From NCBI GenBank assembly GCA_014804695.1, contig JAAUZJ010000017.1, forward strand, positions 62,001 to 126,000: a stretch of DNA of 64,000 nucleotides. The letters are read 5' to 3'. Positions within the stretch are counted from its first letter, which is position 1, and the number at the start of each line of letters is the position of its first letter. This document shows, in pieces, positions 1 through 8,175 of this stretch. The translations under genes and the position numbers were made by a program. Under the pieces are notes generated by a model. The model made no database searches, was not told where the DNA came from, and worked only from the letters and a program-made list of their open reading frames with translations. Source of the stretch: Lachnospiraceae bacterium. Its GTDB lineage: Bacteria; Bacillota; Clostridia; Lachnospirales; Lachnospiraceae.

Positions 1-371
1 GGTGTTGAAAGCATAAGTTCCTCTGAGACTCTCGAAATGGTTGACTTCTTTACAAGCGCCAAATCCGTTGCCTGCAGCACACCAAGCATGGTCTCTCTGA
101 TCACCTTGTAATTTCCATAATTGCTCTCCAACTCCTGACGTACCCTGACAAGCTCTGTAGATGCCTGTTGAAGCGCTGCCTGCATTTTTTGGTCATCCAT
201 CATTTCATTGAATTTTTGGTATAATAGTTGAAGATTTTTATTGGTAGCATCAACCGCTTCATTGGTTTCACGAATCATACTGCCTAATTGATTGGTGTAC
301 GACTGAAGCTCGTCTACCTTTCTTTCCAGCCGCGATACGTCAATATGTACCGTTTGTACTGTATCAGCCAT
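1..371 (-). CDS. Partial coiled-coil protein of unknown function
   Basis: The reading frame opens at the ATG ending at 371 (MADTVQTVHIDVSRL) and stays open to the window edge, so only the first 123 residues are visible. They are rich in Glu, Gln, Leu and Asn with heptad-like spacing and no Cys or membrane segment, so a long coiled coil is likely. It lies 3 bp after the stop of the zinc-ribbon gene and is probably co-transcribed with it and with the SPFH gene further upstream. No family was recognised. Its role may be tied to the membrane/SPFH neighbours, which is inference from position only. Confidence 0.7.
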   Translation of the reverse strand, partial: MADTVQTVHIDVSRLERKVDELQSYTNQLGSMIRETNEAVDATNKNLQLLYQKFNEMMDDQKMQAALQQASTELVRVRQELESNYGNYKVIRETMLGVLQATDLALVKKSTISRVSEELMLST

Positions 372-374
372 ATT

Positions 375-1187
375 CTAAGCCTCCTTTTTAAAATCTATCA
401 TAAATTTAGTACATTTCTTTCCATACGAACTTACAAATTTCTCCCGAAGTTCAGGATCATTAATTTCTTTTACTATGCTTCCTATGGGAATGACATAATT
501 GTCATAAAAATATTGGGTTTTTGACTCCAAATAAAAACTGCCATTCACATATGGTGAATCTGGATTAGTCTCTATTGATTTAAGCAATGCAAAACATGTC
601 TTTGGAATGTTACAGTGTCCCGCAAGCTCCTTATACATATCCGTAAGATTTTCGGTCAGGTAATCCATTGATGTTCTTTTTGATATAAGATACGGGCATA
701 TCTGATCAATAAATCCGCACAAATCTTCAGCATCTTCGTCAGACTGCATATTCGCAGCAATCATCTGTATCATGTCTTCCTCATAATCCTGCAATCTGTA
801 TGTAGAAGCCACCAGAAGTTTTTTCAAATCCTGTACTTCATCATATTCCAGTGCAACATCCTGTACCTGATTAAAAAAACGCTTCATCGCACCGCCATTT
901 TTGGTGACAAATTCTTCGCAGTAATTCATAATATACAATGCCGGGGCATTATCCATTGAAATATTTAATACGTCCATAGCATAATGTCGCGAATCGTCAA
1001 ATTTACCTTCAATAAAAAAATTAATTGCATTTTGTCTGCTGAAAGCGACTTTACCATTTGAATTTAATGTTGCCCTTGAATAATACTCTTCATTACCACA
1101 TGTATTACAAACTAATTTCCGGGTTTTGGGATCAAATTCTACGTTTGTACTTCCACAGCCATGACACTGTAAACCACCTATATCCAT
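375..1187 (-). CDS. Zinc-ribbon protein of unknown function
   Basis: The start is the ATG at 1187 (MDIGGLQCHGCGST), chosen because AGGGGGA lies a few bases upstream; the longer frame to 1226 has no better site. The N terminus has a CxxC...CxxC zinc ribbon (CHGC and CNTC, residues about 8-30) like the TFIIB-type ribbons of many bacterial proteins. The remaining 240 residues look all-helical and soluble, with no enzyme motif that I recognise. It belongs to the leftward cluster with a membrane protein and an SPFH protein that also carries zinc ribbons. That suggests a shared complex, but it is inference. Function unknown. Confidence 0.8.
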   Translation of the reverse strand: MDIGGLQCHGCGSTNVEFDPKTRKLVCNTCGNEEYYSRATLNSNGKVAFSRQNAINFFIEGKFDDSRHYAMDVLNISMDNAPALYIMNYCEEFVTKNGGAMKRFFNQVQDVALEYDEVQDLKKLLVASTYRLQDYEEDMIQMIAANMQSDEDAEDLCGFIDQICPYLISKRTSMDYLTENLTDMYKELAGHCNIPKTCFALLKSIETNPDSPYVNGSFYLESKTQYFYDNYVIPIGSIVKEINDPELREKFVSSYGKKCTKFMIDFKKEA

Positions 1188-1229
1188 ATATGTCCCCCTC
1201 TTGCCTAATACTTCATCGGTGTACAACTG

Positions 1230-1928
1230 CTATCTAAGCGCTCCACTTTTGCTATTTCTTATGTTCCATGCCATTTCGGCATCTTTCACTTTTGCTGTAA
1301 TAATATCTGCTCCAATGCCATTTGACATTGCATCACGGATATCATATAACTTCTCCAGGAAAATATCCTCTGATTGCTCTGTAAAGCTTTGCGATACATT
1401 ATTACTGTAATCAACTTTTTCTTTTAATTTCAACAGTTCACGCCGTACGCCTTCATCTGTACTGATACCGATAAGCGTTGCCAGTTCCTTAGAAATATTT
1501 ACCACCTTTTCCATCTTTGCGGCAGCATATTCAGTGCGTTTCGTAACACTCTCAATATACCTGCCGGCATTGTACATAAGCAGTGCATAAACCAACAAAA
1601 TAAAAAGATTCGCCACTACATATAACGTCACATAAAGATTGCCCGGCGTAAATGCAAATTTAATGTTAAGCGCCACTACAATAACGGCATATATTGACGT
1701 ATAGTACAATGGAATACCTTTTGTTTCCTGTGTACTCATATTGGTTCTGCCGATATAAACAGTACCCACTATAGCGGCCACCAGTCCCAGTATTCCAAAT
1801 GCAAAACCTACCCAATAGTTCGTTCCCATATTGTGATATGCCCAATATAAAACAAATCCTACAACCCATATAAACGCTGCCCCTGTCAGAGCAATCTGAT
1901 TTATACGAAAAAAGCCCTTATTTCCCAT
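1230..1928 (-). CDS. Four-helix membrane protein of unknown function
   Basis: 232 residues. Four hydrophobic segments lie in the first 130 residues (for example FIWVVGFVLYWAY, FAFGILGLVAAIVGTVYIG, YAVIVVALNIKFAF and VANLFILLVYALL). A charged, probably cytoplasmic helical tail of about 100 residues follows. AGAGAGG precedes the ATG. It sits 33 bp after the SPFH gene and 42 bp before the zinc-ribbon gene, so one operon is likely. No family name can be given; a membrane anchor or partner of the SPFH protein is possible. Confidence 0.8.
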   Translation of the reverse strand: MGNKGFFRINQIALTGAAFIWVVGFVLYWAYHNMGTNYWVGFAFGILGLVAAIVGTVYIGRTNMSTQETKGIPLYYTSIYAVIVVALNIKFAFTPGNLYVTLYVVANLFILLVYALLMYNAGRYIESVTKRTEYAAAKMEKVVNISKELATLIGISTDEGVRRELLKLKEKVDYSNNVSQSFTEQSEDIFLEKLYDIRDAMSNGIGADIITAKVKDAEMAWNIRNSKSGALR

Positions 1929-1961
1929 GCAGATAACCTCTCTTTATGATTAATAATATTA

Positions 1962-3326
1962 CTATACAGACGTTCCACACTCAGGGCAGAACTTGGCTCC
2001 ATTTACAAGTTCCTTCCCGCAATTTGGACAAGTCTGCTGTATTTTTCTACCACAATTCAAACAGAACTTGGCTCCAGCCACCAAAGCAGCGCCGCAATCA
2101 GGGCAATGCTCCTCACTTGCAAACTTTCGTCCGCAGCCAATACAGAATTTCGCCGATTTCGGATTAGATGTTCCACAGTCAGGACATGCCATATTCGCCT
2201 GTACATCATTTGATGGTGCCTGTGAATTTGGTGGAGCCTGCAGACCACCCATAGTATTTTGGACTATCGCTCCCATTCCTGTTCCTACTGCTGAACCAAC
2301 TTGTACTCCCATTCCAAGTCCCATTCCCATCCCTGAGAATGTTGCAGCCGTTCCTTCGTTTGCGGCAGCGGCATTCATAACATTAAATGACTGCTCCTGC
2401 TGATATGTATAACCTTCACGCGCACGCATACGAGCTCTTGCCTCAGACTCGATATCCATCTTTGAAGCCGTTCCCTCTGCTTCAAGTCTGTCGCGTTTCT
2501 TTTTAATTTTCATCTCATTGATAGCTGCTAAATCTTCATCAGGAACATTAATATTAGAAAAAGAAAAATTATCCAGCGTAAGCCCGAATTCATCAAAGTA
2601 TTCCACTAATTTTTCTTTAATGATCTGTGAAAATTCGGAAAGATGCGTACTGATTTTTAAAACGCCAATTCCTTTATCAACAATATTTTTAGCAAGCAGA
2701 TCCGGTACAAATTCAAGCACTTTGGCTCTCATGAAGCTTATAAGTTCGTCCCTTGTATAATCCGCTCTGGTTCCGACAACCTTATTCAAAAACTTCCTTG
2801 CATTTATTACGGCATTTGCAGTATCTGTCTGGTCAATATGCACTCCAAACAAACCAAATGCACGTACATGAACATTTACGCCCTCTTCCGGATCCTCCAC
2901 AACGACCGGCGCATGTGTACCCCAGCTAAGTTCATTCATGTAGGTAGTATTTATAAAATAAACCGTACTGTGAAATGCCGATTCTCCACCGGTCAATGTG
3001 TGGGCAACATTTCTAAATGGTGCAAATCTGCTGTCGCCGGTTTCTAATTTTATCTTGCATGGCCCTATAAAAGTTGTTACCTGCGTCTGTCCTGCCCCAT
3101 CTGCATCCAAAGAACCTCCGGCTGATAAATTATTCGTAAATACAGCCATCTGTGATGCACCTACAATTAAATAGGAACCATTTGGAAAGTCTTCGTATAT
3201 ATGCTTATGTACTACAATAGCCGCCTCTTTATCATTCTCAGGTTCCCATTTAATTGTATCAACCGAAAAGGCTCCAAGAATTCCGGAATGTGGCTGTTCC
3301 TTTGCATTATTGTTAAATAGTGACAT
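1962..3326 (-). CDS. SPFH-domain protein with C-terminal zinc ribbons (YdjI type)
   Basis: 454 residues. Residues about 25-290 resemble the SPFH/prohibitin-like domain of the YdjI family ('virion core protein' in old annotations), ending in a charged helix rich in Arg, Glu and Ala. A Gly/Met/Ala-rich linker follows. From about residue 378 there are repeated CxxC pairs (CPDCG, CIGCGRK, CPDCG, CLNCGRK, CPNCG, CPECG) that make three double-Cys zinc ribbons. Family knowledge: bacterial SPFH proteins form membrane-associated oligomers, and B. subtilis YdjI works with a PspA-like membrane-stress system. It heads the leftward cluster, and the membrane protein next to it fits a role at the membrane. 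Confidence 0.88.
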   Translation of the reverse strand: MSLFNNNAKEQPHSGILGAFSVDTIKWEPENDKEAAIVVHKHIYEDFPNGSYLIVGASQMAVFTNNLSAGGSLDADGAGQTQVTTFIGPCKIKLETGDSRFAPFRNVAHTLTGGESAFHSTVYFINTTYMNELSWGTHAPVVVEDPEEGVNVHVRAFGLFGVHIDQTDTANAVINARKFLNKVVGTRADYTRDELISFMRAKVLEFVPDLLAKNIVDKGIGVLKISTHLSEFSQIIKEKLVEYFDEFGLTLDNFSFSNINVPDEDLAAINEMKIKKKRDRLEAEGTASKMDIESEARARMRAREGYTYQQEQSFNVMNAAAANEGTAATFSGMGMGLGMGVQVGSAVGTGMGAIVQNTMGGLQAPPNSQAPSNDVQANMACPDCGTSNPKSAKFCIGCGRKFASEEHCPDCGAALVAGAKFCLNCGRKIQQTCPNCGKELVNGAKFCPECGTSV

Positions 3327-3481
3327 ATTAGTAATATACTCCTTTCATCATTAGCTCCGAATATTAACAAAGCCTCGTATACTAAATTATTATATAACAT
3401 TAAAATACAAAAATCGACATAAAATTACAAAAAATAAAAAGAATATGCCGTATGAACACATAACAGGTATTGGAGCATAAT

Positions 3482-3513
3482 AAAAAGCACCTGTATCACT
3501 GATACAAGCGCCA
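3482..3513 (-). terminator. Intrinsic terminator after the hydrolase gene
   Basis: Read on the minus strand, GCGCTTGTATCA pairs with GATACAGGTGC across a very short loop and is followed by TTTTTATTAT. It lies about 30 bp beyond the stop of the 3544-4245 gene and separates it from the SPFH cluster. Confidence 0.75.
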
Positions 3514-3543
3514 TTTGAGATGCAATCACCGGAATAATAAGAT

Positions 3544-4245
3544 TTAACAGTGTGAAACAAACTCTTTAAATATCCGTCTGCTGTTTTCATCGACTGCAAA
3601 CGAAAATTCCGGATGCCATTGCACTGCCCACACAAACTTTTTCTTTGGCACATACAATGCTTCAATTATTTCATCTTCCGAAATTGCCATAACCGAGGTT
3701 TGTGGAGCCAGCATTTTGACTGCCTGGTGATGATAACTGTTAACCATAAGTTTTTCAGTATTAAGCAATCTATATAACGGACTATCCGGAATAATTTTTA
3801 CAGAATGTACAGGCCTGTCATATGGCGGCATTTGATGATGTTCTATATCAGAAGAATGTTCCGTTGGCAAATCCTGATACAGCGTTCCCCCCATAGCAAC
3901 ATTGATAAACTGTATTCCCCTGCATATTCCAAGTATGGGCTTATCTTTCTGATATGCCATGCGGAATAATATGTTTTCCATTTCATCACGTCCTTCACAG
4001 CACTCCCCACACATGGGGGAAGGCGATTCTGCATAAAACGTCGGAGATACATCCTGACCACCGGTAAATAAAAAACCATTCATTTCATCCGCAAGCTGCT
4101 CCAAAATCACTTCATCAGATATAAACGGCAGCATGACAGGAATTCCTCCCGCCTGCAGGACTCCTTCCATATATCCGGGAAGCATCCAGTAGCTTTCTTT
4201 TTCCTTATCTATCAAAGGTACAATTCCAATCAAAGGTTTTCCCAT
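3544..4245 (-). CDS. Gamma-glutamyl-gamma-aminobutyrate hydrolase family protein (peptidase C26)
   Basis: 233 residues, the usual length for class I glutamine-amidotransferase-like hydrolases of the PuuD/C26 family. The nucleophile-elbow motif is GICRGIQF (Cys about residue 100), preceded by LFTGGQDVSP. The His-Glu part of the triad is QWHPEFSF near residue 213. Known members hydrolyse gamma-glutamyl amides such as gamma-glutamyl-GABA in the cytoplasm. The protein is intact. It is the last apparent core gene before element A, whose end lies about 210 bp upstream of the start codon, so its native promoter region may have been altered by the insertion. The exact substrate cannot be read from sequence. 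Confidence 0.93.
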   Translation of the reverse strand: MGKPLIGIVPLIDKEKESYWMLPGYMEGVLQAGGIPVMLPFISDEVILEQLADEMNGFLFTGGQDVSPTFYAESPSPMCGECCEGRDEMENILFRMAYQKDKPILGICRGIQFINVAMGGTLYQDLPTEHSSDIEHHQMPPYDRPVHSVKIIPDSPLYRLLNTEKLMVNSYHHQAVKMLAPQTSVMAISEDEIIEALYVPKKKFVWAVQWHPEFSFAVDENSRRIFKEFVSHC

Positions 4246-4283
4246 ATTTTTGCTCTCCTATCAAAAACCAAAACATAATAATA

Positions 4284-4313
4284 AAAGGCATCCGAATCAT
4301 TTCGAACGCCTTT
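4284..4313 (-). terminator. Hairpin left upstream of the hydrolase gene
   Basis: AAAGGC at 4284-4289 pairs with GCCTTT at 4308-4313, with partly complementary bases between. On the minus strand it is followed by TTTTATTATTATG. It may be the terminator of a leftward chromosomal gene now separated from it by the inserted elements. The rest of 4246-4456 is AT-rich with no gene that I can support. Confidence 0.45.
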
Positions 4314-4456
4314 GTTCCGCATTAGTTATATTATATGGATTTGTTATATCATCCGATGCATTTTTTGTCAAGGGAAAATAAATTATGGTTTGGTTGTAAA
4401 TTTTAGTTTCCACTCACTGAAACCCTTAATTTTACTGATTTTCCTTACCCAAAGTT

Positions 4457-4470
4457 TTCATTGTCGGGAA
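4457..4470. other. Candidate att core, left end of element A
   Basis: TTCATTGTCGGGAA here matches TTCATCGTCGGGAA at 23871-23884 at 13 of 14 positions in the same orientation. Both lie on the far side of arm-like repeats next to an integrase gene, at similar distances (about 115-130 bp). I infer that these are recombination core sites bounding element A. The exact crossover cannot be fixed without an empty site. Confidence 0.5.
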
Positions 4471-4585
4471 ATGATAATACTGTATTTTGTCTTTGTTTAT
4501 CTCCGTTTGTGTTTGTATAAAAGCTTATGTTTTCGGCACTTTCCCTCCCTTTTTTCGTTTATCTTTGTTTGTCATGGTAATTTAG

Positions 4586-4619
4586 ATTGAGATAAAAATT
4601 GAGATAAATTTGAGATAAA
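4586..4619. repeat. Three arm-like direct repeats of integrase 1
   Basis: TTGAGATAAA occurs at 4587-4596, 4599-4608 and 4610-4619, within 80 bp of the integrase stop codon. The 23-bp block 4597-4619 recurs exactly at 23769-23791. Tn916-family integrases bind short direct arm repeats inside both element ends. The arrangement fits that, although the function is inferred. Confidence 0.6.
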
Positions 4620-4660
4620 GCAAACCGCTCTGGCAATCCAGAACGGCTCTCTTTATCAAG

Positions 4661-5935
4661 TCAGCATATTTTTATTTTGCCCTGCAAGTTTTCAAAAGAT
4701 TCTTTCTTTTTGCTCTCCGTTGCTTCTGCGTATATGTTCATAGTTGTGCTTATATCGCTATGCCCCATAATCTCCTGAATGACTTTGATATTAGTTTCAT
4801 TCTCACAGAATCGGGTACAAAATGTATGCCGGAGGTTGTGGACTGAAAAATGCCTGATAAAGATAGGCTCTCTGTGTTCCTTCTTTGCTCTCTCTTTCTC
4901 CTGCTCATTGTAAGCTGTGTATATCCTTTTTATCGCTCTGTTGATAGTCTGCGGATTGTGTACATAGCCCTCACGGTTTGTAAATATAAAGCCACTGTAA
5001 CCGTCTATCACTATTTCGTTATATCCTCTCTGCATCTGCTGCCGCTTCTCCTGCAATAATGCCCGGCGCACTTCATCCAACATAGGGATTGTGCGACATC
5101 CTGCGCTTGTCTTTGGTGTGGTAATGTGCATCTCGCATTTTTCGCCCTGCTGCCGATACACCCGGTATATCAAATTATGATTTATGCTTATTGTCCGGCT
5201 CTCAAAATCTAAGTCCTGCCACCGCAAGCCGATAATCTCGCCCACTCTGCACCCAGTCCCAAGAAACACCGTGAACAATGGAAGCCAGTGCCTATAAATA
5301 TCAGAATTGGAAATAAAGTCAATAAAGGCTTCTTGCTCCTGCTCTGTCAATGCGTGGCGTTTGGGTTTCTCCCAATTATGAGATTTCTTAATCTCTGCCA
5401 TTACTCCATCCGTAGGGTTACTCCTGATATATCCATCCCTTACCGCAAGCGTAAATACTGGATGCAGAATTGTATTGATAATTTCCATGCTGTTAGGCTT
5501 AAAGCCCTTTTCCCTGATAAGACTGTTATAAAATGCCTTTACATCCGAATATCTGATACTGGCTACTTTCTTTCGCCCGATCTCACCTGATACATAATTT
5601 TCATACATATACAGATAATTAGAACGTGTGGAATCTTTCAACTCATATTTTCCTGCCATATACAAATCAAACATATCATTCAGGGTAATTTTGTTATTGG
5701 CAGCAGTTTTTATTCCGTCCTCAACATCCCGGTCAATCTGCTTTATTTTCTCCCGTAGGCTTATATCGTCCCTCTTTCCGGCCGGCGTTCTGTCCGTTTC
5801 CACCAGTTTCCAACTATACACCACACACCGCTTTCCTCTGCCGTCCATGTACTGATAGCGGTAACGACCATCTTTCATCTGATTTTCTCCATCCCTCAAT
5901 ATCCTGCCTTTGCTGTCTTTCCGCTTTTCTGCCAT
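4661..5935 (-). CDS. int: Tyrosine integrase of element A (Tn916 Int family)
   Basis: 424 residues. An N-terminal arm-binding part (KDSKGRILRDGE) is followed by a SAM-like core-binding region (about 80-175) and the catalytic domain. Active-site residues are visible: Arg230 in GTGCRVGE, Lys275 in TTPKTSAG, His366-x-x-Arg369 in HNLRHT, His392 in MGHSD and the nucleophile Tyr402 in NIYAEA. It catalyses site-specific insertion and excision of the element. GAAAGGTGG precedes the ATG. It is the last gene of a leftward run of very small genes and clearly resembles the second integrase at 24061-25299, although each has different arm-like repeats nearby. All catalytic residues are present. Confidence 0.97.
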   Translation of the reverse strand: MAEKRKDSKGRILRDGENQMKDGRYRYQYMDGRGKRCVVYSWKLVETDRTPAGKRDDISLREKIKQIDRDVEDGIKTAANNKITLNDMFDLYMAGKYELKDSTRSNYLYMYENYVSGEIGRKKVASIRYSDVKAFYNSLIREKGFKPNSMEIINTILHPVFTLAVRDGYIRSNPTDGVMAEIKKSHNWEKPKRHALTEQEQEAFIDFISNSDIYRHWLPLFTVFLGTGCRVGEIIGLRWQDLDFESRTISINHNLIYRVYRQQGEKCEMHITTPKTSAGCRTIPMLDEVRRALLQEKRQQMQRGYNEIVIDGYSGFIFTNREGYVHNPQTINRAIKRIYTAYNEQEKERAKKEHREPIFIRHFSVHNLRHTFCTRFCENETNIKVIQEIMGHSDISTTMNIYAEATESKKKESFENLQGKIKIC

Positions 5936-6000
5936 ACATACACCACCTTTCTATAATGTGAGATAGGGCAGCAGGCATATAAGCCGCCGCCCACCTACTG

Positions 6001-6105
6001 CTATTTACCTTTTTTCTTTGAATAAACTACTGCAGCCACTACCAATGCCACCACTTCAAACACAATAACAACCAGTGCGCCGTCAATAAATCCATGTATG
6101 TACAT
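6001..6105 (-). CDS. 34-residue single-span membrane peptide
   Basis: A short frame, MYIHGFIDGALVVIVF and onward, ends in the basic tail YSKKKGK. It has one hydrophobic span of about 22 residues and is preceded by GGAGGGATTGAT. It lies between the integrase and another small membrane protein, all leftward. Architecture and size are like phage/ICE small membrane peptides or type I toxins, but no antisense RNA is evident here. Function unknown. Confidence 0.6.
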   Translation of the reverse strand: MYIHGFIDGALVVIVFEVVALVVAAVVYSKKKGK

Positions 6106-6116
6106 ATCAATCCCTC

Positions 6117-6335
6117 CTATCTTCCTGCTGTACCCATGAAATAGATGATCATGTATAGTGCAGCGAATCCCATAATCATTGCAATTGTTCCAACAGCATA
6201 ATTAAGCAGTGCAATAAACCTTTTATCACTCATAGGCTGTCTTTCAATCCTTGCCACCTTGCAGAACTTGTCTTTATCCTTTTCTGCTCCTTTAATTGTG
6301 TGGATAACCTCTTTGAATTTTCTTTCGTCTTTCAT
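6117..6335 (-). CDS. Small membrane protein of element A
   Basis: The start is taken at the ATG at 6335 (MKDERKFKEV) because AAGGAGGATTAAGC precedes it; the frame opens further upstream to 6392 without a site. 72 residues: a charged N-terminal half with IERQPMSDKRF, then a hydrophobic helix (YAVGTIAMIMGFAALYMIIYF). It sits 2 bp from the next gene in a tightly packed leftward operon. No family was recognised. Confidence 0.65.
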   Translation of the reverse strand: MKDERKFKEVIHTIKGAEKDKDKFCKVARIERQPMSDKRFIALLNYAVGTIAMIMGFAALYMIIYFMGTAGR

Positions 6336-6337
6336 GC

Positions 6338-6523
6338 TTAATCCTCCTTTGTTATGTTGATTGCAAATCTGTGCATCTGCCATAAAATCCATGAATCCTC
6401 TATATTGTTTATGATATTAAGGATTTCTTTTTTGTGGTATTCTGCGTCTTTCCATTCGACCGGTTTATTAGAAGTTCTCGCCGCTTGCTCGCCGCTTTGA
6501 CTTTTCTTTATTCCGATTGCCAT
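6338..6523 (-). CDS. 61-residue protein of unknown function
   Basis: MAIGIKKSQSGEQAARTSNK is followed by a Trp-rich helical part (DSWILWQMHRF). GAAAGGAGCC precedes the ATG. The codons for residues 7-17 contain two imperfect copies of CTCGCCGCTT on the plus strand (6478-6500), a word that also occurs as a perfect pair in the noncoding repeat array at 10132-10154. The protein is soluble and small, and its operon position suggests a regulatory or accessory role. Confidence 0.6.
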   Translation of the reverse strand: MAIGIKKSQSGEQAARTSNKPVEWKDAEYHKKEILNIINNIEDSWILWQMHRFAINITKED

Positions 6524-6524
6524 T

Positions 6525-6734
6525 TTAAGAGGCTCCTTTCTCTATTTTTTCTAAATCTTCCGCTATGCGCTCTAAATGAATTTGCAAGCCATAAAGCACA
6601 CTTTTCATAGCAGAGGGGGTTAATGTATCTGATCCGTTATTGTCAAACTGGTTTCCAAGTCCGGATATTGTCATTGCCACACCCTCAATTTCCGTTGATA
6701 GTTGGAATAAATCTCTTACATTCTGTTCACTCAT
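6525..6734 (-). CDS. 69-residue protein of unknown function
   Basis: The start is the ATG at 6734 (MSEQNVRDLFQL), which overlaps the stop codon of the upstream gene (ATGA) and is preceded by GGGAGGAGCAGTTGTC. Mostly helical and acidic, with a C-terminal helix IHLERIAEDLEKIEKGA. Translational coupling with the 171-residue protein is likely. No family was recognised. Confidence 0.65.
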   Translation of the reverse strand: MSEQNVRDLFQLSTEIEGVAMTISGLGNQFDNNGSDTLTPSAMKSVLYGLQIHLERIAEDLEKIEKGAS

Positions 6735-7246
6735 GACAACTGCTCCTCCCATTTCAGCTTCCCACTTCCTAACAGATAGCCCATAAAATAGATGTATGCC
6801 TGATCTGTACTCCATTCTTTAAACTTGAATTTTCCTTTGTCTGCCAGGTGTGACATAGCTTTCAAGAGTTCATCACTATAAGGAATTGACGGTTTTTTCA
6901 TGGTCTTTTCGATAATCGGAAAATACTCCTGCGCTATCTGTTCAGCGACTTTTTCGCGCCCCTTTTTCAAGTATGCGCTGTGTGCTTCATGAATTTCATA
7001 GTAGACTGCAAAACCGTACTTGTTATAAATGCTGTTCATGGTTCTGTTATTGAGAAATTTCTTGTCATTTTCAATTAGTGTTATGAAACGGTCAATTTCC
7101 TTTTCCGGAATATTGTTATAGTAAAGTGTGTCTTTATTACTCCATATTGCAAGCCGATACTCTGCTACTGGAATCTTTTCACTATACAGAACGTGCATTT
7201 GCATAGCGTCCGGCAATTCGTCAAATGTGCATTTCTTTATAATCAT
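6731..7246 (-). CDS. 171-residue soluble protein of unknown function
   Basis: MIIKKCTFDELPDAMQ begins the protein, which has no membrane segment, no Cys cluster and no enzyme motif that I recognise. The middle part (EIHEAHSAYLKKGREKVAEQ) is helical and charged, and the C terminus contains DQAYIYFMGYLLGSGKLKW. It shares an ATGA overlap with the gene below it and belongs to the leftward int-proximal operon of element A. Confidence 0.7.
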   Translation of the reverse strand: MIIKKCTFDELPDAMQMHVLYSEKIPVAEYRLAIWSNKDTLYYNNIPEKEIDRFITLIENDKKFLNNRTMNSIYNKYGFAVYYEIHEAHSAYLKKGREKVAEQIAQEYFPIIEKTMKKPSIPYSDELLKAMSHLADKGKFKFKEWSTDQAYIYFMGYLLGSGKLKWEEQLS

Positions 7247-7329
7247 TGTCCTTTTCCTTTCTTTACAGAGGGCAAAGGGAATGTTATAATTCCCTCATAC
7301 CCATAATTTAACGTGTTATCGGGTTACTT

Positions 7330-7366
7330 GCCCCTATCAGAGCGCCCACTCTGGTAAGGGCTTTTT
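7330..7366 (+). terminator. Plus-strand terminator between small genes
   Basis: GCCCCTATCAGAG (7330-7342) pairs with CTCTGGTAAGGGC (7349-7361), with G-U pairs, and is followed by TTTTT. The genes on both sides are leftward, so the orientation implies either a short rightward transcript starting near TTATAAT at about 7283 or a bidirectional hairpin. No protein frame is convincing there. Confidence 0.5.
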
Positions 7367-7368
7367 AT

Positions 7369-7644
7369 TTATGCTACCGTAAATCTCCGGCTGCTTGTCG
7401 GTCTGCAAAACTGGTTATAAATCTCTGGCAATGCTGCCTTTAATGCCTTACCGTCAAGACGGTTACTGACAATCTCTTTCCACCTGATAAGGAAATTCTT
7501 TGTTTTCAGTTCGTCAAGCCCCTTTTCTTCAAGGTCTGCTTTCAGTTCGCCTTTGATCATGTCGGCCTGCTCCTGAAGCTGTGCAATCTGTTCTTCAAGT
7601 GTGGATAATTTCTTAATACGATTCTCAATCATTCTCTCTGTCAT
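7369..7644 (-). CDS. Phage-type coiled-coil protein, first gene of the int-side operon
   Basis: The ATG at 7644 (MTERMIENRIKKLSTLEEQI) follows GAAAGGAGAAGTTACC. 91 residues. The N-terminal half is a coiled coil (TLEEQIAQLQEQADMIKGEL). The C-terminal half contains FLIRWKEIVSNRLDGKALKA, a pattern that I associate with small phage proteins near recombination genes (Gp157-like), but that assignment is weak. It is the first gene after the repressor-controlled leftward promoters at 7797-7855. Confidence 0.65.
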   Translation of the reverse strand: MTERMIENRIKKLSTLEEQIAQLQEQADMIKGELKADLEEKGLDELKTKNFLIRWKEIVSNRLDGKALKAALPEIYNQFCRPTSSRRFTVA

Positions 7645-7796
7645 GGTAACTTCTCCTTTCAATTTAAAGGAATTTCAGCCCCGAAAGAATCTTCCTGACT
7701 ATTGGTATTGCCCTATTACTCACTCACAGGTATATGGCTTTCGGTATCGGGGGCTTTCGGCTCTCCCGGCTGTTGTGTTCCTTGTTGATAAAATTA

Positions 7797-7902
7797 TTAT
7801 ACACAAAGTTAAGTGAATATTCTATTTACATTATACACAAAGTTAAGTGAATATTTTTGTTTATTTTATACACTTGATTTTGTGTATGTATTGTGATATA
7901 TT
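7797..7902. promoter_or_regulatory. Divergent switch region with three operators
   Basis: A 25-bp direct repeat, TTATACACAAAGTTAAGTGA plus ATATT, occurs at 7797-7821 and 7831-7855. A third inverted copy (CACTTGATTTTGTGTATG) lies at 7871-7888. On the minus strand each of the first two contains TGTGTATAAT, an extended -10. On the plus strand the third overlaps a promoter for the repressor gene (TTGATT at 7874-7879, 17 bp, TATATT at 7897-7902). The small repressor at 7966 probably binds here and controls both directions. Confidence 0.75.
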
Positions 7903-7965
7903 AGGTACAGTGGAAAAGGTGTATGCTTTTTTAGCCGCCCGTCCACTAGAAAGGAGTGTTACAAT

Positions 7966-8175
7966 ATGGCTATCAGCTATCAAAAACTATTCCTGCTATT
8001 AGAAGAAAAAGGATGGACAACCTATAAAATTCGCAAAGAAAAACTGATAGGGCAAGGCACATTGACCGCTTTAAAAAATGGTACTGGTGGACTTGACAGT
8101 AAAACCATATCCCGACTTTGCGAAGTTCTTGACTGTCAGCCAGGGGATTTAATGGAATATGTACCTGATAAATAA
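7966..8175 (+). CDS. Cro/C1-type small repressor of element A
   Basis: 69 residues forming a single helix-turn-helix domain of the XRE family (KLFLLLEEKGWTTYKI ... GTLTALKNG ... ISRLCEVLDCQPGDLMEY). AGAAAGGAGTG precedes the ATG. It faces the leftward integrase-side operon, and three operator-like repeats lie directly upstream, one overlapping its own promoter, so autoregulation and control of the small-gene/int operon are likely. The repressor at 29553-29747 in element B is a relative with the same LDCQPxDIMEY ending. Confidence 0.9.
   Translation: MAISYQKLFLLLEEKGWTTYKIRKEKLIGQGTLTALKNGTGGLDSKTISRLCEVLDCQPGDLMEYVPDK

Noticed and set aside
3390-3665. 91-codon minus-strand frame overlapping the hydrolase gene end
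   Set aside because: It covers the terminator and the 3' part of a clear enzyme gene in another frame; no ribosome binding site.
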